DNA of 64,000 nucleotides, from positions 1 through 64,000 of the forward strand of contig BPJD01000003.1 in assembly GCA_026004435.1 (NCBI GenBank), in the 5' to 3' direction. Positions within the stretch are counted from its first letter, which is position 1. Each line of letters begins with the position of its first letter. Positions 32,792-40,203 of the stretch are shown one piece after another. Origin of the DNA: Patescibacteria group bacterium (GTDB lineage: Bacteria; Patescibacteriota; Microgenomatia; UBA1406; GWC2-37-13). Made by a program: the position numbers and the translations under genes. The notes beneath the pieces were generated by a model, which worked only from the letters and a program-made list of their open reading frames with translations, ran no database searches and was not told where the DNA came from.

Positions 32792-33227
32792 AATCACTTT
32801 TTCTTACTTTAGGATAATTTGCGTCTAACCAGTTGTTAAACTGTGTTTCTGAATCTGTCTTTGGTTCTGTTAAAGTAACTATAAATTTGAGTCTTGAGTA
32901 ATCATACTCAATGCTAAAATACTCAGTATTAATTGGTACAGAGTTTCTTAGTGATCTGGTTTGCTCAATTCTTTCAATTTCATCATCTGGAAGTTCTTGG
33001 TTTGGGTTTGCTCCTGTAAAGGTTGGTTCAGGCAGGTCTTCTTGATTTACTGGATTTTGCTGGTTTTGAGGTTGACTATAACTCATAGTAGGAGTGGGAT
33101 TGACTGTGTTGATTGGTTCAGGATTTGTTTGTTTTAGGTTGTTGATATTTAAGTTTAGATAGATTAAAACAATGCCTAAGACTAAAGCTAATCCTGCTGT
33201 AGCAATAATAAATACTCTATTATTCAT
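32778..33227 (-). CDS. Membrane-anchored protein, unknown
   Basis: The protein has 149 residues. One N-terminal membrane span (FIIATAGLALVLGIVLIYL) at about 5-24 is followed by a Pro/Asn/Gln/Thr-rich linker (about 33-85) and a small C-terminal domain with TEYFSIEYDYSRLKFIV and NNWLDANYPKV-like sequence. It is not recognised. It lies 9 nt downstream of the C39-like protease gene, so the two may form one surface unit. Confidence 0.65.
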   Translation of the reverse strand: MNNRVFIIATAGLALVLGIVLIYLNLNINNLKQTNPEPINTVNPTPTMSYSQPQNQQNPVNQEDLPEPTFTGANPNQELPDDEIERIEQTRSLRNSVPINTEYFSIEYDYSRLKFIVTLTEPKTDSETQFNNWLDANYPKVRKSDFILR

Positions 33228-33236
33228 ACTTTTATT

Positions 33237-34124
33237 TTAAAGTTTCTTAAATGGAAATGCAAATCTGTATTTTGGATAAGGCGAAAACTTGTTCTCATTT
33301 AATGGTATGTAAACATTTTTACTGTAATAAGGATCATAAGCCCAGACATTATTATTCTCGTCAATATCAATGATCCAGAAAAAATGTCCTGAATTTGGAT
33401 TTTCTGAGTAGTTGGCCAAGGCAAAAATATAATAACCATTTTTAATTAAGGACTTCATATCATTAACAACATAATCGAGGTTATATCCGTTTTTGTTAGC
33501 AAAAATATAATCTCCAACATATAAAAATCTTGACAGAATGGTTTTAGCCATATCAACATAACTGCCATTGCAAGAAACAGCAGCATATCTATTACCATTT
33601 GCGTAACTTGATTTATAGAGTTCTAACACAGCTGGAGGTGTCCATTTTTTATCAATAAATGTAGACAATATCATTGCTACTGTGGTTGGCCCGCAGCCGG
33701 CTTTACACAGATTACAGCCTTGAGGCAATGGCGTACTGCCATACTCAGATGAGCATTGATAATAATAGACAAAATTATAGGTTTTGTTTTGGTTTGCGTA
33801 GTTGTTTGCTGTTGAATCATTGTTTGCTGTTGGGTTTTGCTGGTTGTTTACAGTACTTTGCTGATTGTCTTCAGTATTTAACTCATTTGTCTGATCGGTG
33901 GTTATTGTTTGTTCTTTGGTTGGTAGGGGTGTTGCTGTTGGAGTGGGTTTGGGAGTCAGAAAAGATTTTTGATTGTCATACTGAATAGTATCTGCTTTTA
34001 ATCTGGCAAAAAGCAGATATTCTTTGGAGGTTCTGTAAAGAAATACTGTTTCTATGATAATTATGACAGATAAAGTTAAGTAGATTAAAAGGGAGTTTTT
34101 AAGTTTTGATTTAATTCTTGCCAT
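33237..34124 (-). CDS. Membrane-anchored C39-like cysteine peptidase
   Basis: The protein has 295 residues from ATG 34124 (MARIKSKLKNSLLIY); the longer frame overlaps the divergent regulator gene and is unlikely. One membrane span lies at about 12-30, then a Pro/Thr/Asn/Gln linker (SFLTPKPTPTATPLPTKE) and the catalytic domain: AGCGPTTVAMILSTF with Cys 144, NSGHFFWIIDI with His 247 and AYDPYYSK with Asp 264, the Cys-His-Asp order of the C39-like family. Extra cysteines (CSSEYG, GCNLC) precede the active site. Such proteins process peptides or cell-wall material outside the cell; the substrate is unknown. Confidence 0.82.
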   Translation of the reverse strand: MARIKSKLKNSLLIYLTLSVIIIIETVFLYRTSKEYLLFARLKADTIQYDNQKSFLTPKPTPTATPLPTKEQTITTDQTNELNTEDNQQSTVNNQQNPTANNDSTANNYANQNKTYNFVYYYQCSSEYGSTPLPQGCNLCKAGCGPTTVAMILSTFIDKKWTPPAVLELYKSSYANGNRYAAVSCNGSYVDMAKTILSRFLYVGDYIFANKNGYNLDYVVNDMKSLIKNGYYIFALANYSENPNSGHFFWIIDIDENNNVWAYDPYYSKNVYIPLNENKFSPYPKYRFAFPFKKL

Positions 34125-34156
34125 ACAATTTATTTGAAATAATGTTAAATATATAT

Positions 34157-34162
34157 TATAAT
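34157..34162 (+). promoter_or_regulatory. TATAAT box for the MerR-like regulator (leaderless)
   Basis: A perfect TATAAT lies 8 nt upstream of ATG 34171. A TATAAT on the opposite strand also lies in this gap and could serve the C39-like gene. Confidence 0.5.
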
Positions 34163-34170
34163 AACAGAAT

Positions 34171-34404
34171 ATGTCAGATACTAAATCTACTAAAAATAAT
34201 GATACCATAAATCTTGATAATCTGCCAGATCTACTGACTGTCAGAGAAGTAGCTCAGCTGTTTAGGGTTTCTCCTTTAACAATCAAGCGCTGGGGAAAAA
34301 AGGGTAAATTAATACCTATTAGAATCAACTCAAGAGGAGATAGACGATACCGCAAAGAAGAGATCCTAAAATTCTTAGGTTTAGACCTAGAAGCCAATAG
34401 TTAA
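34171..34404 (+). CDS. Small MerR/BldC-type helix-turn-helix protein
   Basis: The protein has 77 residues. Almost all of it is one winged helix-turn-helix: LPDLLTVREVAQLFRVSPLT, then IKRWGKKGKLIPIRI and the wing GDRRYRKEEILKFL. This is the excisionase/BldC-like class that binds DNA but lacks a MerR effector domain. Its target is unknown. It starts the plus-strand unit that continues with pth 19 nt later. Confidence 0.88.
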   Translation: MSDTKSTKNNDTINLDNLPDLLTVREVAQLFRVSPLTIKRWGKKGKLIPIRINSRGDRRYRKEEILKFLGLDLEANS

Positions 34405-34423
34405 AGTTAATAAGTTATAATTA

Positions 34424-35221
34424 ATGCAGCTCCAAAAACTTTTTTTTGGTTTAGGCAACTTCAGTGATGAGTATAAGCATACGCGGCACAACGCTGGGCA
34501 TTTGTTTATTGATTATATTGCCGATCAGATTGGCCAACAGCTTAAGACTCAGCCAGAGCTTAAGACAGCTTATTTTAAATTAGATGGTTTAATCTTTGCA
34601 AAAAATGTAAGTTTTATGAATTTATCAGGCAGATCCTTATATTTATTTTGTCAGTACTACAAATTTAATGAGCCGCAGATTACAGTAATTTACGATGACT
34701 TAGATATTCCTTTGGGGAAATTTAAGTATCAGACTAGTACATACTCAAAGACTCATAATGGTCTTAAATCAATAGGAGAGTATTATAATTTAGATAAACT
34801 AAGTTTTATTAGAATTGGTATTGATAATAGGACTGAGCCAATATCAGGACAGAGATATGTGTTAAGCAAATTCAAAAAAGAAGAAATGACTGTGTTAAAC
34901 CAAGTATTTAGCAGAATTGCCAAGCTGATTTTAGGTTTAATATTGTACTTACAGTTAAATTCGTTAGTTTTTGCCCAGTCAATCAATATTATTCCTACAG
35001 AGGTAATTGCAAACTTTAATTTGGGCTTTGTTCCTTATTTATTTATTTCTTTTGTTTATCTGACATTAATGAGGTTTGGGTTAAGATTAAAAAAAGATGT
35101 TGAGATTTATGGAACTACAATCTTATTTGTAGTCTGCACAGCAATCGGCTGGTTTTTTAATAATTATGCTATAAGTTTAGTTATTATTATAATTTATACT
35201 TTAATGTATATTGGAGATTAA
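34424..35221 (+). CDS. pth: Peptidyl-tRNA hydrolase fused to a C-terminal membrane domain
   Basis: Residues 1 to about 160 are peptidyl-tRNA hydrolase, which recycles stalled peptidyl-tRNAs. The key residues are in place: FGLGNF (Asn 12), TRHNAG (His 22), FMNLSG (Asn 66), YDDLDIPLG (Asp 91) and THNGLKSIG (Asn 112). From about 164 on there is an unrelated hydrophobic tail: a segment resembling a signal peptide (LILGLILYLQLNSLVFAQ) and three further spans up to residue 264. Pth is normally about 190 residues and soluble; this one has 265. A fused small membrane protein, or an assembly error joining two genes, could explain it. The pth call itself is secure. Confidence 0.88.
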   Translation: MQLQKLFFGLGNFSDEYKHTRHNAGHLFIDYIADQIGQQLKTQPELKTAYFKLDGLIFAKNVSFMNLSGRSLYLFCQYYKFNEPQITVIYDDLDIPLGKFKYQTSTYSKTHNGLKSIGEYYNLDKLSFIRIGIDNRTEPISGQRYVLSKFKKEEMTVLNQVFSRIAKLILGLILYLQLNSLVFAQSINIIPTEVIANFNLGFVPYLFISFVYLTLMRFGLRLKKDVEIYGTTILFVVCTAIGWFFNNYAISLVIIIIYTLMYIGD

Positions 35222-35222
35222 G

Positions 35223-36122
35223 CTACATCAGATTTTTTAAGTTCTTAATTCTTTCTTCAATTGGAGGATGAGTTGAGAATAAGTTTTGCAGATTGGCAAG
35301 AAAACCTTTTGTTTGCTTTAAGTTCATATGAAAAAATAAATGGGCAGTTTCAGGATTGGCTGGAAACTGTCTGGGATAACTTGAGATTTTTTCTAAGGCT
35401 GAGATTAATCCATTTGGATTTCTGGTCATTAACACAGCTGTTGAGTCTGCCAAAAACTCTCGTCTTCTTGATATGGCAAGTTGGATTAAACTGGCAGCAA
35501 TTGGCAGTAGGATAATTGCCAAAAAAGCAAAGATAATTAAGAAAACATTATTTTTATTATTTTTATCATCAGATTTGTTTAAAAACACAACTCTTAAGGC
35601 AAACTCTGAAGCATATGCTATGATGCTTGCCATGACTGCAGCTACAGTTGCTACTAGAATATCATAGTTTTTAATATGCGAAAGCTCATGGGCAATGACT
35701 CCTTCAAGATCTGATCTATCTAAGATGTTTAGCAGACCTGTTGTAACAGCAATAGCTGAGTTTTTAGGGTTTCTGCCGGTAGCAAAAGCATTAGGGCTGG
35801 GATCCTTAATTACATAGATCTTTGGCATAGGCAGTCCTTGGGCGATACAAAGATTTTCTGTTATAGTATAAAGATCAAAGTACTTGTTTTTGTCAGCTGG
35901 TTTTGCGCCATACATTGACAGAACTATCTTGTCGCTGTAGAAGTAGCTTGTAAACGAACCAATTAAACTTGATATAAAACCTATTGCTATAAAGGTTTCT
36001 GGCGTTTCAAACATTATGCCTAAAGCATAAAAAAAAACTACAAATATAAGAATAAATACAGCAAAAATTAAAAATGTTCTGCGCTTGTTGTTTTCTATAA
36101 GAGTATATGGTGTTGCAGCCAT
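35223..36122 (-). CDS. htpX: HtpX-type M48 membrane metalloprotease
   Basis: The protein has 299 residues. Two N-terminal membrane spans (about 17-37 and 43-62) are followed by the zinc site IAHELSHIKN (His 145, Glu 146, His 149), then two more spans and SRRREFLADSTAV with the third zinc ligand Glu. HtpX degrades misfolded membrane proteins. It lies 2 nt downstream of lemA, a pairing seen in many bacteria. Its stop is 1 nt from the convergent pth stop. Confidence 0.94.
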   Translation of the reverse strand: MAATPYTLIENNKRRTFLIFAVFILIFVVFFYALGIMFETPETFIAIGFISSLIGSFTSYFYSDKIVLSMYGAKPADKNKYFDLYTITENLCIAQGLPMPKIYVIKDPSPNAFATGRNPKNSAIAVTTGLLNILDRSDLEGVIAHELSHIKNYDILVATVAAVMASIIAYASEFALRVVFLNKSDDKNNKNNVFLIIFAFLAIILLPIAASLIQLAISRRREFLADSTAVLMTRNPNGLISALEKISSYPRQFPANPETAHLFFHMNLKQTKGFLANLQNLFSTHPPIEERIKNLKNLM

Positions 36123-36124
36123 AC

Positions 36125-36673
36125 TCAGAACTTAACTTCTATGTTTTTTTTATCCTCAGTTGAAAAAAACTGTCTTGGAGTAAAATTAAAAAGGTTAGCT
36201 ACTATATTTGATGGGAAGACCTGTATCTGATTGTTATACTCAAGCACTGATGTGTTGTAAAACTGTCTTGAGTAGGCTATTTTGTCTTCAGTGTCTTCAA
36301 GCTGTCTTTGAAGCTGTAAAAAATTTTCATTGGCTTTAAGCTCAGGATAATTTTCTGAGACAGCAAACAATGACTTTAGGGTGTCAGACAGCATATTGTT
36401 TGCTTCGGCTTTTTCCTGCATTGTTTGGGCGTTGAGCAAGCTTGATCTTGCTTTTGCTATATTCTCCAGCAGTTCTTTTTCATGTTTTGCATAGCCTTTT
36501 ACTGTTTCAACCAGATTAGGTATCAGATCAGCTCGTCTTTTAAGCTGAACATCAATGCCTGCTTCAGCCTCATTAATTCTGTTTCTTAATACAACTAATC
36601 TGTTGTACAAAAAAATAATGTACAAAACTAAAACTGCTGCTGCGATTAATATGTATAATGTCATCTGATCCAT
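36125..36673 (-). CDS. lemA: LemA family protein
   Basis: The protein has 182 residues. One N-terminal membrane span ([19 protein letters not shown]) is followed by the family signature [39 protein letters not shown] and [20 protein letters not shown]. The outer or inner part is a long helical bundle. No reaction is known; the gene is commonly followed by a protease gene, here htpX. Confidence 0.93.
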   Translation of the reverse strand: MDQMTLYILIAAAVLVLYIIFLYNRLVVLRNRINEAEAGIDVQLKRRADLIPNLVETVKGYAKHEKELLENIAKARSSLLNAQTMQEKAEANNMLSDTLKSLFAVSENYPELKANENFLQLQRQLEDTEDKIAYSRQFYNTSVLEYNNQIQVFPSNIVANLFNFTPRQFFSTEDKKNIEVKF

Positions 36674-36759
36674 AACTGTATTTTAAACTTATGATTATCT
36701 AATATTGTACAGCTGTAAAAAAATTTTGCAACACAAGTTATATACTTGAATTTTTAAGT

Positions 36760-36765
36760 TATAAT
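36760..36765 (+). promoter_or_regulatory. TATAAT box for rmuC (leaderless)
   Basis: A perfect TATAAT lies 6 nt upstream of ATG 36772. Confidence 0.5.
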
Positions 36766-36771
36766 AAGGTT

Positions 36772-37836
36772 ATGGAAATAATTATTACAGCTGTTATTCT
36801 ATTTGTTGCCGTTTCTGTATTGATTTATCTAATGTTTAGGCAGTTTAGCAGAACCTTTGAGTCAAAAATTACTGATTTTTATAAGTCTGCTTATAATCAA
36901 ATTGCTGAGATATACGAGGACAGGTTCAAGCATGATAAAGAAGATATTCATAGAGATCTTGAGGATAAAAGAAAGATGTTTCAAGAACTTATTGAAAAAG
37001 TTGAAAGACAGATTCAACAGACAGACAAAGAAAGAGTTTCTTCATTCAGCAAACTTCAGGAAGCTATAAACAAGCAGATTCAACAGGTTGACAAATTAAC
37101 GATTACTGCAGAGAACTTAGGCAAGGTTTTGTCTAACAATCAAATGCGTGGCCAGTTTGGCGAGCAGGTTGCAGAGAATTTATTAAAAATGGCTGGTTTT
37201 GTTAAAGGAACTGATTATTATGTGAATACAGCTCAAAACTCAAGTTCTTCTCGGCCTGATTTTTCAATCTTTCTGCCTGATAAAACAAAAATTAATGTTG
37301 ATGTTAAGTTTCCTTATCAAAATTTAAAAAAAGCAGTTGAAACTAATGACAAAGAAGAAAGACGCAGGTTATTAAATTTATTTCAAAACGATGTTAAAAA
37401 AAAGATAAAGGATGTAGCTGGAAGAGAGTATATCAACCCGGATGATAAAACTGTAGATTTTGTTATTTTATTTATTCCAAATGAGTCTATTTTTTCATAT
37501 ATTTATGAGAAGATGTCTGATGTCTGGGAGGAGGCTATGAAGAATAAAGTTGTTTTGGCAGGCCCTTTTTCATTTACTGCTATTTTGCGGATGGTAAAGC
37601 AGGCATATGATAACTTTAGATTCCAACAAAACATTCAAGAGATTATTGTGTTGATTAAAAAATTTCAGAATGAATTTAATAAATTCAGTGCAGAGTTTGA
37701 GAAAATGGAAGTTTATATAAACAGACTGCAGAACCAATACAACACAATAAAAACAACCCGATCAAATGCTTTATCTCGAGTTGTTGATAAAATAATGTTG
37801 TCAGAACCAGATAAAAATCCTAAATTAATAGATTAA
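36772..37836 (+). CDS. rmuC: RmuC-family DNA recombination protein
   Basis: The protein has 354 residues. An N-terminal membrane span (IIITAVILFVAVSVLIYLM) is followed by a coiled coil (about 40-115) and the RmuC domain with RGQFGEQVAENLLKMAGF, SRPDFSIFLPDK and INVDVKFPYQNLKKAVE; the D...DVK pattern resembles a PD-(D/E)xK nuclease core. PNESIFSYIYE and the AGPFSFTAILRMV segment complete the family pattern. RmuC limits recombination at inverted repeats. It is a single-gene unit ended by a strong terminator. Confidence 0.93.
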   Translation: MEIIITAVILFVAVSVLIYLMFRQFSRTFESKITDFYKSAYNQIAEIYEDRFKHDKEDIHRDLEDKRKMFQELIEKVERQIQQTDKERVSSFSKLQEAINKQIQQVDKLTITAENLGKVLSNNQMRGQFGEQVAENLLKMAGFVKGTDYYVNTAQNSSSSRPDFSIFLPDKTKINVDVKFPYQNLKKAVETNDKEERRRLLNLFQNDVKKKIKDVAGREYINPDDKTVDFVILFIPNESIFSYIYEKMSDVWEEAMKNKVVLAGPFSFTAILRMVKQAYDNFRFQQNIQEIIVLIKKFQNEFNKFSAEFEKMEVYINRLQNQYNTIKTTRSNALSRVVDKIMLSEPDKNPKLID

Positions 37837-37856
37837 TAAAGTTAAAGTTAGAGCAG

Positions 37857-37889
37857 GGCCTCTGCAGTTAAGGCAGAGGCCGTATTTTT
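37857..37889 (+). terminator. Intrinsic terminator of rmuC
   Basis: A perfect 9-bp GC-rich stem, GGCCTCTGC and GCAGAGGCC, with a 7-nt loop is followed by GTATTTTT. It lies 20 nt after the rmuC stop and just before the convergent 37888 stop. Confidence 0.88.
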
Positions 37890-38343
37890 AGAAGGGCATT
37901 TTATAATGTTTGTAGAATCCTAATTTATGAGGAAAAACATCGAGGGGAATATTGTTTTCTTTCAGCCAGTTTTGGTAATCCTGCTTTATCTGGCTCATTC
38001 GCTCTTTTTTGGTTTGCCAGTCAAGGTTTTTGAGTTCTTGAATCTGCTGTTGCATCTCTTGATTTTTTTCTAGGATTTTTTGTTTTTGCTCTTCTGTTAT
38101 TTTTCCATCTGTTACTGCTTGGTCTAAATAGGTTTGAAAGTGTTTTTGCTTTTTAGCTAATTTTTCCTGTCTGTACTCATCAAAGACTTGCTGTACCTCC
38201 TGTCTGTTTAATTTAAATCTCTGGGCAAGTCTGTCTATGAGAGTATCTGTTGAGTCAGCTGTATTAGCTATAACAGTTGTTGTAGCAGTCAGCAAGCCTA
38301 GTAAGATTGCTAGTGCTGTAATCTTTACTGGGTTTTTTCTCAT
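37888..38343 (-). CDS. Small exported protein (DUF2680/Spy-like layout)
   Basis: The protein has 151 residues. A signal peptide lies at about 1-26 (ITALAILLGLLTATTTVIA). The mature part is helical and rich in Lys, Gln and Glu, with TLIDRLAQRFKLNRQEVQQV and ITEEQKQKILEKNQEMQQQI, as in DUF2680 and other small envelope proteins of the Spy type. The C-terminus has an HKLGFYKHYK aromatic/basic end. It has one of the two strongest Shine-Dalgarno sites of the window. Its position 82 nt behind a histidine kinase gene, with an 11-bp direct repeat in between, suggests control by that two-component system. Confidence 0.75.
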   Translation of the reverse strand: MRKNPVKITALAILLGLLTATTTVIANTADSTDTLIDRLAQRFKLNRQEVQQVFDEYRQEKLAKKQKHFQTYLDQAVTDGKITEEQKQKILEKNQEMQQQIQELKNLDWQTKKERMSQIKQDYQNWLKENNIPLDVFPHKLGFYKHYKMPF

Positions 38344-38349
38344 TTAGTC

Positions 38350-38359
38350 TCACCCCCTT
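38350..38359 (-). promoter_or_regulatory. Strong Shine-Dalgarno of the small exported protein
   Basis: AAGGGGGTGA ends 6 nt before ATG 38343, identical in its core to the site of hsp20. A TATAAA box (38371-38376) lies just upstream, so this mRNA has a real leader. Confidence 0.78.
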
Positions 38360-38401
38360 TCTAGCTTAAATTTATAACTAAATGAATCTTATCCTTTAAT
38401 T

Positions 38402-38418
38402 CTTAAATTAAACTTAAA
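38402..38418 (-). promoter_or_regulatory. Candidate OmpR/PhoB-type site: 11-bp spaced direct repeat
   Basis: On the minus strand TTTAAG occurs twice with an 11-bp period (38413-38418 and 38402-38407), directly upstream of a weak -35 (TTAAAG, 38394-38399) and a TATAAA -10 (38371-38376) with 17-nt spacing. Direct repeats with 11-bp period beside a poor -35 are typical of activation by OmpR-family regulators. Composition is AT-rich, so chance is possible. Confidence 0.35.
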
Positions 38419-38424
38419 GTTGAT

Positions 38425-39489
38425 TTAGCTTGGTTTGATAGGAAGTTTAACAATAAAAGTAGATCCTTGATTCGGCTGGCTGATTACTGAGATGCTACCT
38501 TTGTGCAAAGCAGTAATTTTTTTTGCAATGGCTAGGCCCAAACCAAACCCAGTTTCGTTTTGTTTTGTTCTTGAAGAGTCCAGCCTAAAGAATCGCTCAA
38601 ATATTTTTTCCTGATACTTTTTTGGTATGCCGATACCTGTATCTGAGACCTTGATTACTGCAAAGTTTTTGTCTTTTAGGCTTTCTACAGTAATCTGGCC
38701 TTTTGGTTGTGTATACTTGACTGCATTATCAAGCAATATCAACAACAATTCAACAATTGAGGATCTATCTGCTTTTAGTTTGATTTTAGTCAATTTTGTT
38801 TTTATTGTTATTTGCTTTTGCTTGGCCTGCTTGTTAATCTGTTTAATACTGTCATTTATAGTATCTTGCAGTTCAATTTCTTCAAAATCCAGAGAACTTC
38901 CGTTGTTATAATAGCGGTTGAGATTTAATAAGCTATTGCTTAATGCAATAATGTTATTTACTTCAGATAAATTATCAGTTAGCAGTTGAGTTATTTTTTT
39001 GTTTTTTTTAACTGATTTGTTTCTTAAAGCTACCTCAATTGTTGTTTTTAAAGCTGTCAATGGTGTTCTAAGTTCATGGCTGGCATCTGAGATAAACTGT
39101 TTTTGAGCTTTTAGACTTTGGTTTATTGGCTCTAAAGTATAGCCTGACAGCAAATAACTGGCTGTTGCTGAAAAAATCAAGATTAAAGTATTAAGCACAA
39201 TAAGTTCATAGGCAATCTTCTTTTTTGAATTAGAAATTTCATTGCTTAATAGAGTTTCAATTTCATTAATTCTTTTGGAAAGGTTTAATTTTTTATTGGT
39301 ATAATCAAAGGGTTGATCCATCATCATTGTTTTGATGTCTTTTAGCACCAGTTTTTGGCCCACTGATTTAATCTTATGCTCTATCTCTGAGGTTGTAATC
39401 TGGTAAATAATTAAACTAAAGAACAAACTGACAGTCATTATTATGATTGTGTAGTAGATAGTCAGTTTGGTTCTAGCAGATTGAAACAT
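38425..39489 (-). CDS. Membrane sensor histidine kinase
   Basis: The protein has 354 residues. Two membrane spans (about 9-31 and 94-116) enclose a short 60-residue outer sensor. The HisKA domain has ISDASHELRTPLTALK with the phosphorylated His 138. The ATPase domain has an N box (LILLDNAVKYTQ), G1 (VSDTGIGIPKK), F box (IFERFFRLDSSR) and G2 (GFGLGLAIAKKI). No HAMP is obvious. Its ATG shares one base with the response-regulator stop (TAATG), so the two are coupled. Its signal is unknown. Confidence 0.93.
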   Translation of the reverse strand: MFQSARTKLTIYYTIIIMTVSLFFSLIIYQITTSEIEHKIKSVGQKLVLKDIKTMMMDQPFDYTNKKLNLSKRINEIETLLSNEISNSKKKIAYELIVLNTLILIFSATASYLLSGYTLEPINQSLKAQKQFISDASHELRTPLTALKTTIEVALRNKSVKKNKKITQLLTDNLSEVNNIIALSNSLLNLNRYYNNGSSLDFEEIELQDTINDSIKQINKQAKQKQITIKTKLTKIKLKADRSSIVELLLILLDNAVKYTQPKGQITVESLKDKNFAVIKVSDTGIGIPKKYQEKIFERFFRLDSSRTKQNETGFGLGLAIAKKITALHKGSISVISQPNQGSTFIVKLPIKPS

Positions 39490-40169
39490 TAGTCCTTATC
39501 ATCAATTTTGTAACCATATCCCCTTACTGTCTTGATAAGTTTTTGGCTGTTTTTGAAAGGTTTATCAATTTTGTCTCTAAGATATTTGATGTAAACCTCA
39601 ACTGTATTTGGGAGTATATTATCTGAGAAATGCCAGAGGTTGTCTATGATCTTTTCTTTGCTGATTATTCTGCCTTTGTTTTTTGCCAGCAACTCCAGTA
39701 GTAGATACTCTTTTTTTGTTAAATCTATTTTTTTATTGGCTCTGGTTACTTGATAAGTTTCTGTATTTATTTTAAGGTCAGCTACTTTAATTATTTTATC
39801 TAAAGGTTTGGTTTTTCTTCTTAATAAGGCTTTTAATCTAACCAGAAGTTCTTCGAACTCAAATGGTTTTACCAAATAATCATCTGCTCCGCAGTTGAAT
39901 CCTTTGATTTTATCTTTAATATCAGACTTTGCTGTAAGTATTAGTATTGGAGTCTGAATGCCTTTTTCTCTAATTGTTCTGCAAAGCTTATATCCATCTA
40001 TTTTAGGCAGCATTAAGTCAATAATAATAACATCGTAGTTTATGTCTGTGGCAAGATCATAGCCCAGCTGACCGTCGTAAGCTGTTTCAACGATGTAGTT
40101 TTCCTGCTCCAGTCCAAGTTTGATTGCTTTTGCTATTTTTAAGTCATCTTCAACCAGAAGTACTTTCAT
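39489..40169 (-). CDS. OmpR-family response regulator
   Basis: The protein has 226 residues from ATG 40169 (MKVLLVEDDLKIAKAI); the 35-residue upstream extension runs into topA and is not real. The receiver has acidic residues Asp 8/Asp 9, phospho-acceptor Asp 51 in VIIIDLMLPKIDGY and Lys in ILTAKSD. The DNA-binding domain has a C-terminal winged helix (LTKKEYLLLELLAKNKGRII, VEVYIKYLRDKI, IKTVRGYGYKI). A TATAAT sits 6 nt before the ATG. It works with the kinase encoded next. Confidence 0.95.
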   Translation of the reverse strand: MKVLLVEDDLKIAKAIKLGLEQENYIVETAYDGQLGYDLATDINYDVIIIDLMLPKIDGYKLCRTIREKGIQTPILILTAKSDIKDKIKGFNCGADDYLVKPFEFEELLVRLKALLRRKTKPLDKIIKVADLKINTETYQVTRANKKIDLTKKEYLLLELLAKNKGRIISKEKIIDNLWHFSDNILPNTVEVYIKYLRDKIDKPFKNSQKLIKTVRGYGYKIDDKD

Positions 40170-40175
40170 ATCTTT

Positions 40176-40181
40176 ATTATA
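40176..40181 (-). promoter_or_regulatory. TATAAT box for the two-component operon (leaderless)
   Basis: A perfect TATAAT lies 6 nt upstream of ATG 40169 on the minus strand, in the 34-nt gap after topA. Confidence 0.5.
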
Positions 40182-40203
40182 AGGCTTTAATCTTAAAATC
40201 AGC

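Noticed and set aside
34171-34404. MerR-like protein as a phage excisionase marking an element
   Set aside because: No integrase or phage gene is nearby and it sits in front of pth in housekeeping DNA.
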